Assembly (NCBI RefSeq): GCF_003597395.2
Contig: NC_133790.1
Span: 20,736,869-20,800,868, forward strand
From: Chelonoidis abingdonii
Lineage: Eukaryota > Chordata > Testudines > Testudinidae
Direction: 5' to 3'
Length of the DNA: 64,000 bases
Shown here: one piece after another, positions 1 to 12,262 of the stretch
Position numbering within the stretch: the stretch's first letter is position 1
Layout of the letters: every line of letters starts with the position of its first letter
Position numbers and translations under genes: made by a program
Notes under the pieces: generated by a model
Seen by the model: only the letters and a program-made list of their open reading frames with translations
Databases searched by the model: none
Told to the model about the DNA's origin: nothing

Positions 1-135
1 CAGCCCAGGACCTGCACCCCAGACCTCCCCCCTGAAACCGCGCCCAGAGCCTTAGGCAGGTGGAGGTGGAGTTTGAGGGGACAGAGTTGGGGGGGTGGGT
101 TCTGGGCACCACCAAAATTTCTACAAACTTGCCTC
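1..135. mobile_element. Fragment of hAT-type non-autonomous element (left part outside window)
   Basis: The C-rich, CCCCAGACCT-type interior and the ending 'TCTGGGCACCACCAAAATTT' resemble the interior of the neighbouring copy at 405-1363. It is cut by the window edge, so termini and target duplication cannot be checked. Confidence 0.4.
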
Positions 136-404
136 CCATGGATCATTATAATCCTGTCATTGAGATCTGTACCTTATCATTCCTAAAATCTAGTCCCAAG
201 TACCATAGTTTTGTCTTGAGTAAGGCTCTGGCTCCAGTGTTCTCATGTAGTGTCCATGTTATGGTGTCCAGTTTCACAGCTGGGTGCTGAAGTACCCTGC
301 TTTAGGCATGTAAGTGGCAAAAAGAGAACCCCAGCTTAGGTCTCCAAGTTTAATAATTGGGCTCTTCAGGGGAGGAACCCTGTGCTTTCTCATGTCCTGT
401 ACAA

Positions 405-1363
405 CAGGGGTTCTCAACAGGGGCATCTGCGAACCCTTACAGGCTAAAACCCAGAGCCCGTGCCCCAGCACCGGGGGGTTGAAGCCCCAATACCTAGTGC
501 CCCCTAGGGGGCTGAAGGTGGGACCAGCTGGGCAGAATTCCAGAGCCCCAAGCCCCAGTGCTCCCCATGGGGCAGAAGCCCTGAGCCCATGGACAGAGTT
601 GGGGGGAACACGGGTGTGTTGCCCCCTCCAAAGCCACAGTCCAAAAACAGGGCAGCTCCACATCTCCTCCGCCCCCGCCCCCACACCTTCTTCTCTCCTC
701 GCCCCCTAGGCAAGTCAGAGGCAGGAAGCCAGAGCTGGGCAGTGCCAGATGGCTGCTGCTCTCTGGCTGGTGCCATGGTGCGGGCAAGTGTGGCGTTTCC
801 TCATCTGCTGCTGGTGCAGGGCGTTAAATCTGCTCCTGAGCTCCCAGCCACTTGGGTGGGAGGACCTGGCTCCGTGGCTGGCAGAGCCCTTAGGGAACAG
901 GGACTGCAGGGGGGGACTCCTGGCACACAGCCCCTAGCTACCCCCCCCAACCCTGAGCCCCTAGCTACCCCCCCCAACCCTGAGCTAGCCCATCCTGCAC
1001 CCCGAGCTTCCCCCACCTGCACGCAGCCCCTAGCCACCCCCTCCCTGCACCATGAGCTGTTCTCAGACTTTTTGAGCTGAGCCTCCCACCTTTGAATTAT
1101 AATTTTTGGTTGTACACATGCCCCCGTGCACCCCTCCCCACCCCAGATAGGTGGGAGGCCTGCTGAGGTGAATCAGGGGGTGGAGGTGGTGCTCCCTCCC
1201 CAGACCCCGCCATGCGGAGCTTGTTTGAGCCCTGCTGGCCCCTGCCCACCCAAAATAGAAGTCAACCTACACTTATGCCTGAGGGTCGTCCCTCCCCCAG
1301 TGGGCCCTGGAATTTTTGTAGCATGTTGTGGGGGCCTCAAAAAGAAAACGGTTGAGAACCCTG
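405..1363. mobile_element. hAT-type non-autonomous DNA transposon, 959 bp, with 8-bp target duplication
   Basis: Terminal inverted repeats begin CAGGGGTTCTCAAC and end GTTGAGAACCCTG. Flanks CTGTACAA (397-404) and CTGTAAAA (1364-1371) are an 8-bp target duplication with one mismatch, as hAT transposases make. The interior is C-rich, with a short tandem of CCCCTAGCTACCCCCCCCAA at about 945-990. The frames inside it on both strands show no transposase motif. Confidence 0.8.
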
Positions 1364-1419
1364 CTGTAAAAGATATAAATAATCATCCCACAGGCATTCT
1401 GTGCATAGCGTGTGTAAGC

Positions 1420-1639
1420 CAGAGGTTCTCAAACGGGGGATTGGGAACCCTCAGGGGATCGTGAGGTTATTACATGGGGGGGAATTACGAGCTATCAGCT
1501 TCCACCCCAAACCCTGCTTTGCCTCCAGCATTTATAATGGTATGAAATATATTTAAAAATGTTTTTAATTTATACAGGGGGTTGCACTCAGACTTGCTGT
1601 GTGAAGGGGGTCACCAGTGCAAAAGTTTGAGAACCACTG
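1420..1639. mobile_element. hAT-type MITE, 220 bp
   Basis: Ends CAGAGGTTCTCAAAC and GTTTGAGAACCACTG. Flanks GTGTAAGC (1412-1419) and ATGTAAGT (1640-1647) match at 6 of 8 positions. Same family as the copies at 31540-31765 and 36680-36902 (shared 'TTACATGGGGGG' and 'CCTCCAGCATTTATAATGG' interior). Confidence 0.8.
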
Positions 1640-1647
1640 ATGTAAGT

Positions 1648-1976
1648 CAAGGCAAGGCAGCTTATGTTGATCTAACTCTGTAAGCGCCTGCACTACAATG
1701 TAGCTCCCACCCATGTGTATCACCCACTACATGGACTTGAGAACTCCACGTGTTTGAGAGGCATAGTGGTTAGGGCGATGCAGAGTCCGTGTAGATGCTG
1801 CGTTACTTACGTTGCCTGTAGGCTGTGAGAGCCCCACACAAGTTCGTGGAAGCACTCCTGGTGAGGATGCGGGGTGCTGACGGGGGAGCATAGCATGGAC
1901 GTAAAACATGGCTTTAACTACTGCGTTGCTCATATGTCGACTTAAGTGGACTTCATTTTGTAGTGTAGACATGCCC
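1648..1976. mobile_element. Degraded DNA transposon with TGTAGACATGCCC end
   Basis: The right end TAGTGTAGACATGCCC (1961-1976) matches the TIR type shared by several elements in this window (compare 44729-44999). The left end is less clear and may be truncated by the adjacent hAT copy. Non-coding. Confidence 0.5.
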
Positions 1977-4900
1977 AGTCCCATAAGTGTCCTCTGGGCT
2001 TCACATTGAACATAATCCCAGAGGCAAGGCAAGTTCAAGGTTTCCACTAGTGGGTTCCATGCCCATGTTTCTGGTGGTGTCGTGTTTGCTAATTTTAGAC
2101 TAGGTCCTGTGAAGTACTGAGCACCCACAATTCCCTTTGAAGTCAGTGGCAGCTGATGGTGCACAGGTCCTTGCAGGATCCAGCCCTTTAGTACATTTAT
2201 AAGGATTATTCGGGTGAATTTCAGTTCCCTGATTTATTTGTATTCGGATGGGTGCCCAGTAGGTATTATAGTTTTGTATATGCACACTAACATTTATTGC
2301 AGACTTGGGGCTAGATATGACCTTGGGTCTTTCATCAGATGATTTACCCTAGTTAAAAAGATAAATTCTCTTCAGTGTCAGCGGATCAGAGATGTCAGTG
2401 CACAGGAGATGAGAGAGATGGAAATAATGATTTTATGAATGGATAAAGCTCCTAAGACACAAAACAAGAGCCTCCTAGATTCCACTGTAACCAAACAGCT
2501 TTATCCCGTAACTGAACATAAGTCATGAGGAAAAGGCTGGGACTCAACAACTGTAGAACTCTGGACACACACACACACACACAGCTCTTTTACTGGCTGT
2601 AAGTGATCTGTGTCTGCTTGAGTAACAGCTAATAAATGTACAAGTCAGACATTTCCTTCTTTTACTACAAGATCTATGTAACAGGAACATCGCGCTCTAG
2701 AAGAATTCTGTGGGATTCTCACATCTCTAGTGGTCACTGTCCCTCGGCCTTTGGTGTGACTGCCTTCTGAGGAAGGGAGAGCATGATGTGCTGGGTTGTA
2801 CAGGGAGTGCCGGGAGTTTTAAGTCTGCTTCTGCCACTGACACACTATTATTAACTATTCCTTAGGGCCAAATCTTTAAAACTGTGTTCGCTCCCTTTCT
2901 GCTCCCCCCACCCCTCTGACTTGTGTGTGCAGAGATTCTGGTTCTCTTACGTGCAGATAGGTATGTCTTTGTACCAGTCAGGGCTGCTGCATGGACGCTG
3001 GAACAATGGGTCTGCATGAAAGTCAGGAGTGTGAAAAACTGCATGCATAATTCAGTGTTCATACTTGTGAAAATCCAGCCCTATATAATCTTTTTCTCTC
3101 AACCTCCCCATCTGTGAAATGCATCAATGATAGTTACTGACTTTGCAGGGGTGTAGTGAGAGTGGATTAGACAATACTGATGATGTGCTGTGAGGCTGCA
3201 GGTATGAAGTGTTGGTATTACAGAATCACGTGAGGCATGCCAGAAATCACTGAGCAGATACCCTGTGCTATGCTGTAGTGCTTAATTACAAGACCAAATG
3301 CAAGATGAAAAGTGGAGGATTTTTCAGAGCAGAGGAACTGACTTTCAGTTGTCGTTGTGCAGACCAGACAGGATGTGCAGTGGCTGATAAGGTTCAGACC
3401 AGGAATTTGTTCCCTAAGGATACCTACCCCAAGTATAACTCATTGCAAGGTGCTTTAGTTGTTGGTTAGGTTAGTAACTTGTGCTGCGGGGGTTCTGGTT
3501 ACAGAATGTTCCCATTCTGTGTGCAGCAGAGTAAGTAGATGATAAGAAGACTAACTGAGCAGATGGCTGTCATTGTTCGCCTTGGTACACACGTACTCAC
3601 ATACATATGGCTTCCCTGGGGGATTCCCTCTGACCTGCTGAAAGGGGGAAGACCAGCTTTGAATTAATCATCAGCTCCTGACTTGTGGAGCTGGTCTGAA
3701 TATGAACCTGGATATGAATATGGAAAGTAAAGTTGGGCCTGAGTTGTAATGGTTGAATCTGAACTTAACCTACAGTTTGGAGCTGTTCACGTCCAGGGTT
3801 TTTGTTTGGGCCTGTGGTGGCCAGCTTACCAAATTAAGCTAAATTAATTTGTCACGTGTAAACTGATGTGTTTCCACATGAAGGGTTTGCACCAATTTAA
3901 GTAAATCATTTTAAAATCACACCATTATTAAACGGGGGCAATTTAATCCTGCGGATAAACCTGGCTCATAGCAGGTTTAGCTTGCACCTGTACATTAGGG
4001 TTTAAACTCTCCACAATAGGGATTTGGATCAGTAACTAAAATAGTTTTTTAAACTGGTTTAAATTAAATTGGTACAACTTTGTGTATAGACAAGTCCTGA
4101 ATTTAGAGGCTCTTCCTCTGAATTTGGCCATAAGTACAGCTGAGTTTATATTCTGCATATCATTGGTTTATTTGCGCGCTTGCGCGCGCTCTCTCCCTCT
4201 CTCACCTTCTGCCAAATAAACTTTTTGCTTTTATTGGATCTGGTGATCATCAAGAAGGGGTAGCTGCTGCTGGCAAAAACTCTGAATCCACAGGCTGAAT
4301 TAGTGCAGGAACAGAGCAATAGGGCAGTGCTTTTCTTACCACTCCTTCCCCAAACAGGAAGTTGTCTTGGGTCAGTCAGCATGTGCAAACTCGGGGGTAC
4401 CCACTAACCAGGCTCCATTACAAGGCTAGTAGAAAAAATGCATTTCTTAGGATCCTTTCTGCAGCAGGCAGGCAGACAGCTTGCCACTCCAACGGACAGA
4501 GACAAGTTGTGGTTCCTTGCACCGGCCTTGGCATAGTTCTCCTCACTCTTACCCAAGCTCCTAACTCAGATACTGTTACCAGTTCTCCTGGAAGAGCTTT
4601 GAGTGTAACCAACTCCTGGTGCAGTTGGTAGATGGTGCATTTCTCGGGTACACAGGATGCTAAATGGGGATAAACCTGGGTTTTGTGGCCTCTCAAGAGG
4701 CTGGTGAATGTCTTTGCTTGTCCACCTGGACACAGGCTGTTCCCAGCCTTGTAGAACTGACTTTGTTTTTACTTTTGCGATGCCAGTGATTTCTGCCATA
4801 ACAATGTTTCAAGAAGATTCTGTTCTTAAACTGACAGATGTTCCCAGCTGCTGTGTTTTAATGAAATATAACTTGCAAGGCAGGCTAGGTAGAGAATCAG

Positions 4901-5614
4901 GGTGATTTTCAGTGTCATTACAAGGGAGGGATTCAGCAGAGTCATTTATCATCAAAACATTTTCAGGAGCAGGAAAATACCAGCTCTGTCTCATAGAAAT
5001 GCTGGAGAACTAAGCAGTCCATGTGTATTTATTTGGCTGAGGAATGGCTGATACGCAATTACCAGTTTTCAGAGCAGCAGCAGTGAGGAAACAGCTGTAC
5101 GTGTGACAGTGATAACATAATTCAAGCAGTAAGTCTGGAGGAAAGGGCATTTCTTTATCTAGGAGCAAATAAAGATAACCGTATAATAAAGCATAGCTGT
5201 GTAGGCCTGGATATCTTAGGGGAGCAGTAAGCATGAGATGTGGAGTCTTACTAGTTCACTTGAACAGATGTGTGGAAAAGGAGTTTGTTGCGCCATCCAA
5301 GGGACCAATATCCATGTCGCTAACTCAATTGGCATTATCTTTAGAGATCAAAATTTAAATAGGATGGAAGATAGTGTGAGTGCAGTAGAAAAATCTAGGT
5401 GAGAGAAATCTTTGATTCAGGACAGGGATGAAGTATATTCACCAAAGCAAGATAAGGATGCTCACGCTTCCACTGCCCATGTTGCTGTTCTAGGTATTAA
5501 TGGTGGGGTTCAGTCCTGTTGCATATTTTAACTTAATCTACAGGGGGGAAGTGCTTTGGTGAGTGTTACCTCTGCAGAACAGGGAGAAAAGTCTTGCTAT
5601 ATTATTTCTGAAGG
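1977..5614. other. Intergenic stretch, little recognised
   Basis: No gene seen. Holds a short (CA)n tract (2564-2582), a MIR-like SINE piece at about 3100-3222 (contains CCCCATCTGTGAAATG), an old AT-rich possible MITE ending 'TATAGACAAGTCC' near 4085-4098, and a CG-alternating palindrome GCGCGCTTGCGCGC at about 4174-4187. The rest is unassigned. Confidence 0.5.
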
Positions 5615-6530
5615 AATAGATGGATAGACTTTAAGGCCAGAAAGAACCATTATGAACTTCTAGTCTGTACTTCTGCATAGAATAGGCCATAAAATTGTGC
5701 CAGCAGTTTCTGCATCAAGCCCATAACTTTTGTTGGCACTATAACATGTATTTTTAGGAAGACATCCGATCTAGATTCAAGTGATGGAGAACTCACCAAA
5801 TCCCTTGGTAAATTATTCCAGTGGTTGATTACCCTCAAAGTTAATGTGCACCTTATTTTTAGTCTGACCTTGTCTAAATTCAGCTTTCAGAAACTGGATT
5901 TTATTATGCCTTCGTTTGTTAGCAGAGATTGAAGAGCCCTATCAAAAATCTTCTCCTTACATAGGTATTTATAGACCATTATCAAGGCACCTCTTAACCT
6001 TCAAACTAAATAGATTGAGCTTTTTTTAGCATCTTGCTGTAAGGCCTGATTTCCAAACCTTTAATTATATAGCTGCTTTTCTGAACCCTTTTTGTCAACG
6101 TCTTTGTTGAAGTGTGAGAACTGGACACTGTGCTAAAGTGGTCTTGCTAATGGAGTACACAGTGTTGGTAATACCACCTCCCTGCTCCTACTTGATATTC
6201 CCCTGCTTATACATTCAAGGGTGGTGGTAATTCTTGTTTCTGTTGCTAACCACTAGAAGTTCACGTTGCACTGGCTATCCAGCTAAGTCCCTTTCATAGC
6301 TGCTGCTGTCCAACATTCTCTCCTCAGTCCTGTAAGTGTGACCCATTCTTTGTTTCTATCCATGCGTTTGGCTGTATTTAGTACATAATTTGTTCTAGTA
6401 AGACACTTTCCCAGTCACTCTGTAGAACTGATCTGTTTGATTAACCACTCCCCCAACTTTTGTGTTGCCTGCAAACCTTACCAGCAATAATTTTAGCTTG
6501 AGGTTTGAAGCTGTCTTGCCTTAGATATGT
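5615..6530 (-). mobile_element. CR1 LINE, 3' part of ORF2 and 3' UTR, 5'-truncated
   Basis: On the minus strand it reads the C-terminal part of the CR1 ORF2 protein, e.g. MRVINHWNNLPRDLVSSPSL, which aligns with the RV.NHWN.LP..VV..PSLE motif found at the end of CR1 polyproteins, followed by degraded sequence with stop codons. The plus-strand text 'AAGGCCAGAAAGAACCATTATGA' is the usual 3' UTR. 5' truncation is normal for CR1. Inactive. Confidence 0.8.
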
Positions 6531-6569
6531 CCAAGAGAAGTGTTTTTCTGTTTAATACCAGTAAACATG

Positions 6570-6786
6570 TACACCTCTATCTCAATATAACATGACCTGA
6601 TAAACACAAATTCAGATATAACGCGGTAAAGCAGTGCTCTAGCGGGGCGGGGCTGCGCACGCTGGTGGATCAAAGCAAGTTTGATATAACGCGGTTTCAC
6701 CTATAACATGGTAAGTTGGGTTTTTTTTGTTTTGTTTTTGTTTTTTTTGGCTCCCGAGAACAGCGTTATATTGGGGAAGAGGTGTA
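6570..6786. mobile_element. Palindromic MITE, Tc1/mariner-like ends, 217 bp
   Basis: The left end TACACCTCTATCTCAATATAAC and right end GTTATATTGGGGAAGAGGTGTA are inverted copies. The interior repeats 'GATATAACGCGGT' in direct and inverted form. TA at each edge fits a TA target duplication. Assignment to a superfamily is tentative. A run of T with G interruptions (6721-6749) is inside it. Confidence 0.7.
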
Positions 6787-8480
6787 CTTATAAACACACA
6801 TCCACCCCTGAAATCCTCATAGCATGAGTTTGTCTGGGGACTCAGCTGAACAGAAAGCAAAGGTGTCCCTGGGCATAGGAGAGCAAAGAGGATGTCTGTT
6901 GCAGGGGGTAGGCCAATAAGTCAAATCCTACGAAAGCAAAATAAGATGCAGAATCTTGTGGCACTATAGAGAGTCTTGGAAGGGTTTCCTACATGCATAA
7001 TCCAGTACCTTGCTCTCAAGGAAGGAATTCTAGTAGAAGCTAGTCACCTGATTGTCTTACATCTATGTAATCACGAATAAACGAAACAATTCTCCCTTCT
7101 GCTGGAAAGGATGCAGTCAGTTAGGTTCAGTTGTGTTGGCTGCAGATACGCGAAGAGATGCATCTTACAATTGGGATTTATCAAATCAAACATTTGTTGC
7201 ATCCTAAGCTATATTCCTCCACTTAAATAAATACCAGAGGAAGAAGTACTTAAGCTAAGGAAAGTCAGGAATCGTTAAGTCCGCAGAATTCAGCAGAAGG
7301 GCTGTTGGCTCCCAGAATTTGGTTTGGTTTTGTTGTAAGCAACCTGACAATTGCTGGCAATAGTTGTATACTTAAGCTCTGGTCATGCCAGGAAATAGAC
7401 CCATTGCTAATGGCTGTCAGCAGTGGATTTCTTTGAACCAGTTCTGCAGAGTTAAACTATTGATATACAGAGGGAAAAACTCTTCTCAGCACCCTTAAGG
7501 ACAAATTACACACAAGTATACATTCTGTACGCTCTTGTCTATGATGGTGCTGAAAAGTTTTGGCCTGTGTACACCAGCAGTTACACCACTTACCTCATCA
7601 GTCTGAGTAGACTTGTTGCTGACTGCTGTTTTCAGCAACAGACTAATTGCCTAGACAGAAGCTTCAGACTCTGAGGAAACTTGAAATGCATGTGCATTAG
7701 TCCACTTTTGCTCCTATCACTATATAGCGCTAGGGCCCCCTTTCCCACATATGCCACATGTCTTTTGGTCAGTAATTTGTTTTCATACCCTTGTGTGTAA
7801 GTTGGAATCCCACAGCACACAAGTTCCAGTCACTTGGGACCAACCCATTGTAAGCATTATTGGACCTGGAAGGTCAGACTCTGCATCTCCATTAGCTATT
7901 TCTTGATGATGATTATTATTAGTAAATTGATGGGTGTTTGAAGCTCTGGCTGTATTGACACATGGCCTTCACTCTTGATGAGCATGTTTCTTTGACTGAG
8001 TTTTATGATGTGAATGATGAAAATCACACTATCATGAGCATGGGGGCCTTACTGGAAGAGGCATTTTCTTATGATGAGAATTTTGCTGCAGTGATATAGT
8101 TTACCTGTTGGACAGCTTTTAGCTCCCAAGGGGTGTCTCAGTGCACCTTGCCTGGCATAGATATTTGAGGAACTTTCACAGGGTGGGGAGTGTTGAGAAG
8201 CAGAAGTGCAGGGGAGGGAAACTCCTCACAGGGAAAGAGAAACAAATTGGCAAAAGAGAGGTAGCATGATCACAGGTCCACCAGGTTGGTTGATGCTGAA
8301 ATAGTAAGATACCAAGTTCACATTTGTTGACCTGTATGAGAGGTTCCTGACTGGTTGCAAGTAAGAATTCAGATGCATTAACTGGGGATGTGTAGGAAAC
8401 TTCAGATTTTGTTTGCCTACATGCTGCTTGGCTCTAGCCAGTGATGCAGTGTGTGTTTTGCACATTAATTGGTCATGAAA
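6787..8480. other. Intergenic stretch without recognised features
   Basis: About 1.7 kb of average composition. No gene, exon with supportable splice signals, or clear repeat family was recognised on either strand. Confidence 0.5.
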
Positions 8481-8953
8481 GTGAGAACTGTTTAATAGCA
8501 GCAAAGAGTCCTGTGGCAGGGGTAGGCAACCTATGGCACGCGTGCTGAAGGCGGCACTCGAGCTGGTTTTCAGCGGCACTCACACTGCCCAGGTCCTGGC
8601 CACCCATCTGGGGGGGCTCTGCATTTTAATTTAATTTTACATGAAGGTTCTTAAACATTTTAAAAACCTTATTTTACATACAATAGTTTAGTGTTATAAT
8701 AGAGACTTATAGAAAGAGACCTTCTAAAAACATTAAAATGTATTACTGGCACAGGAAACCTTAAATTAGACTGAATAAATGAAGACTTGGCACCACCACT
8801 TCTGTTATAGACTAACAGACATATTGGAGCATGAGCTTTCGTGGGTGAATACCCACTTCGTCGGATGCATCCAATACGTCTATTAGTCGATAAGGTGCCA
8901 CAAGACTCTTTGCTGCTTTTACAGATCCAGACTAACACGGCTACTCCTCTGAT
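8481..8953. mobile_element. Nested repeats: hAT element cut by a second interspersed repeat
   Basis: 8517-8798 is a hAT-type copy (starts CAGGGGTAGGCAACC; interior 'TGCCCAGGTCCTGGCCACC' as in 40452-40758) that lacks its right end. It gives way at about 8799 to another repeat family ending 'AGACTAACACGGCTACTCCTCTG' (8931-8953). The left flank (8496-8519) is an inverted copy of part of that second family (compare GTGCCACAAGACTCTTTGCTGCT, 8896-8918). A diverged relative of the second family is at 18560-18645. Confidence 0.65.
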
Positions 8954-9007
8954 ATTTAACTATTTAATATTCATTGCTACAGTTTCTCTCATGAGCTCTT
9001 TGATCAT

Positions 9008-10530
9008 ATTTCATAATTCTAAGGTCAGAAAGGACAGATCATCTAGTCTGATTTCCTGTATGACACAAGCCAACTAATTTTCCCTAAAATAATTCCTGTT
9101 TGAATGTAGCATGTTTTTCTAAAAAAGCTAGAGCATATCTTGATTTAAAAATTGCCAGTGTTGAAGAATCCATCACAACCCTTGGTTAAGTTGCTGCAAT
9201 ATTTAATTACCCTAATTGTTACATATTTACATCTTATTTCCCATCTGAATTTGTCTAGCTTCAACCTGCAGCTTTTGGATCTTCTGCCTTTGTCTGCTAG
9301 TTTGAAGAACCCATTATCAAAGATTTGTTCCCCATGTAGTTACTTCTAGACTGTAAGTCAACCCTTAAACTTCGTGAAGCATCACTATAATCCTCTACTT
9401 TTTCAATATCCTCTTTGAATTGTGGACACCAAAACTGGACAGATTCCAGTAATGGTGGCACTAGTGCCAAATACAGAAGTAATACTCCTACGTGATTGAC
9501 GTTTATGCATTCAACAATTGTATTAGCCCTTTAAAAGCTGTAACATTGCACTGGGAGCTCATGTTCTGTTTGAGTCACTGCTTCCCTGGATAGAGTCCCC
9601 CATCTTGTAAGAAAATTCAGTCATATTTACATCTCTACATTTATATTTGCCCATATTAAAATACATTTGCTTGTGCCCAGTTTAGAGCATGATCTGGATC
9701 ACTTGGTAGCAGTGACCCGTTCTCTCCATTATTTACAACCATCTCCTAATCTTTTTGTAATCTGAAAACTTTGAGAGGGGATTTTTTTTCTCTCCATGTC
9801 ATGGATAAAAATATCTAATAGCATAGAGCCAAGAACCAATGCCTATGGGACCTTACTAGAAATACATCTACTTGATGATGGTTTCTGGTTACAACTGCAT
9901 TATGAAATCTGTCAGCCAGTTTAATCCATTGAGTAAATGCGTGGTATTAGTTTTGGATCAGTCTAGTTTCTTAAATGTTGCATGGTTCCAAGTACAAATG
10001 CCTTGCACAAAGTAATTTAACCAAACCTGTTAGTTTGACATGTTTTCCATAAGCCTGTGTTAATTGATAAAATTTTATTACTCTACTTTAAATGTTCATC
10101 AATAGGGTGTTATATTGGTGATCCTAATATGTTGCCCAAGACCTAGGTCAGGCTAACAGGCTTATAATTATGCAGCTAGTCCTAGTTGCCCTTTTTAAAT
10201 GTTGGCACATTAACTTTGTTTCAGTCTTCTGGAACTTCCAGTGTTCCAAAGGCTATCATTATTATTATTAATGGTCCAGCTCTTTTAAAACTTGTGGATA
10301 CAAGTTACCTGACTTGCTGACTTTTAACATCTAGCGTTTTAGCAGCTGTTGTGTTTGTATTATCATATAATGGGACTACATTATTATGCCCCTCCCATGT
10401 GCCACCCAGCAGATAAAGCTAAACGTATCTCTGAACAAATGTTCTCAGAGCTGCTACTACATCTTCCGCCTACTTCATGGTACAGTTTAGGTTAGAGGTA
10501 ATCCTACTATAATCACTTTATTCAATTTTA
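9008..10530 (-). mobile_element. CR1 LINE, longer 3' part, degraded
   Basis: Same family and orientation as 5615-6530 but longer. Plus-strand landmarks in order: 'AAGGTCAGAAAGGACAGATCATC' near the 3' end, 'TTAAGTTGCTGCAATATTTA', 'AATAGCATAGAGCCAAGAACC', 'TCAGTCTTCTGGAACTTCC'. These correspond to successive parts of CR1 ORF2 read on the minus strand. Many stop codons; inactive. Confidence 0.7.
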
Positions 10531-11638
10531 GACTATTTTTTTACAACAAAAAATGTGAGAGCTTGTCCAGGAATAAGATGAGACTGACATGTTTTTATGT
10601 AGTCATCTGTGGAATTTTGTTAAAGCATATGGATCTAAAGTTAAGATACTCAGTGCACTTCAACTGCAGCTGGAAGACAAAGGTAAACCTATCCCTTGCA
10701 TCAGATAACTAAAAGGTAATTACAACCTGGACTGGCTGTTCTTCAAAAACTGAAGAAAGCCTCCACCTGTGTATGATATGGATTATCTGTTCAAATAGCA
10801 ATAATCGTGCCTCGGATTAACTTCATTGGCTACGATACTGCCTTGCCTTTGACTGCTGAAGACGCCCCCCCAAGTAACTGTTGCAACATATGCATATGGT
10901 GGCAAGTTTAAAAAAAAGTGTAACTGGGGCTAAGATGGTTAACTATTGATGTACACAGCATAAAACAGTTTTCAGCACATCCTCTACTAGGTTTAAGGAA
11001 GGCTGCTTATATGAGGAACACTCGCCGATGGACAAAAAATTTGGACTGGGCCTTATGTGAGAACTGACATCTTGATACCTTAAGAGTAGAGAGCCAAGGA
11101 GAGAAGGTTATGGTGAGTGATGTTAAATGTGCTTACTTTCCTTTATGCTCTCTAGTGAGGTAGAACCATCTCGCTTTTTGATAGATTTGGCCAGAATAGT
11201 TATTCCTTAAATCTCTCCCTTACAACAGCCTACTGGGGAGTAGAGTATAAAACAGTGAATACTGTCTCTCTCAGCTATTTTCCCCTCATGAAAAAAAAAT
11301 TCATGTGCCTTAGGATTTCCTACTCCCAAAATGGTGAGATAAAAACTCATTTTAGTGTTTTTTTCATATTAGATTGTATACTTGATCCTGAATGAGAACA
11401 GGAGTTCAATTACTCAAAGCCCAACAATCTGATCCTTTGGGCTCTGTTGGTTTTAAAAGTGGCTGCAGAAGCATGCATGTTTGTTATACATACTCATCTT
11501 GAAGTAAAGAACTCCTTAGATATGCTTTTTATGATTAGTGCCCATAAGCTAACTATTCCCCTTTCAAGGCTCATATGTAATTTAGACCTGATCTACCCAG
11601 GAAATATCATTTTAGATGAATGAAATGTGGGTATAGAC
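10531..11638. other. Intergenic stretch without recognised features
   Basis: No supportable gene or repeat family was recognised. Confidence 0.45.
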
Positions 11639-11857
11639 CAGGGATCACCAACCTTTGGCACACAGCTCACCAGGGTAAGCCCCTTGGCGGGCCAGACCAG
11701 TTGGCTTATGTGCTGCATCTGCAGGTTTGGCTGATCATGGCTCTTGTCAGTCACGGTTCACTCCTTCAGGCCAATGGGAGCTATGATTGTCCAAACCAGC
11801 CTGGCCTGCTAGGGGGCTTACCCTGGCGAGCTGCATGCCAAAGTTTGCCAAGCACTG
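11639..11857. mobile_element. hAT-type MITE, 219 bp
   Basis: Starts CAGGGATCACCAACCTTTGG and ends CCAAAGTTTGCCAAGCACTG (inverted). Flanks GTATAGAC and GTGTAGAC (8 bp, one mismatch). Different subfamily from the GGTTCTCAAAC copies. The open frame across it (11620-11886) is incidental. Confidence 0.75.
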
Positions 11858-12256
11858 GTGTAGACCGTATCTTAGTCCATGCATAGTAAACTGAACACTT
11901 TACTGTTACGTTCTCTGCAATAATATCTAATGGTTTTTTAAACGAGTTGGACAGGAATTAGGCTAATTTTACATTGCATTTTTAGTATTGCTGCAGTATA
12001 AAATTAGCCTGTCATGTCTACAGATGAATGCAATGCTCAGATCAGCCTTGTTCACCAAGCAGTATTTCATTGTTGGGAAGGTGGGAAAAAAAAAGCAAAT
12101 GAACAGTTGTTTCGCACATCTGGCAGGGGCAATAGTTTAAATATACTTGGACCCTCCTTTGCTGAAGTTTTCCAAGATCACTGGTGTAACTTGCATGTGA
12201 TAAGTAATAATATTGGAGAAAGCTGTACAGACCACAGATAATGTTACAAGTTTGTT

Positions 12257-12262
12257 TTTATT
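12257..12262 (-). terminator. Candidate CRKL poly(A) signal AATAAA
   Basis: Minus-strand AATAAA, the last strong hexamer before the DNA becomes repeat-rich on the CRKL downstream side. A second candidate at 12842-12837 would give a 3' UTR about 0.6 kb shorter. Cleavage is not observable from sequence alone. Confidence 0.45.

Noticed and set aside
314..1080. Overlapping 90-163-residue frames on both strands near the left end
   Set aside because: They fall inside the C-rich hAT element at 405-1363, are open on both strands because of composition, and contain no transposase motif.
5650..5838. A 62-residue minus frame resembling a protein-coding gene
   Set aside because: It does resemble a protein, but it is the C-terminal part of a degraded CR1 LINE polyprotein, not a host gene.
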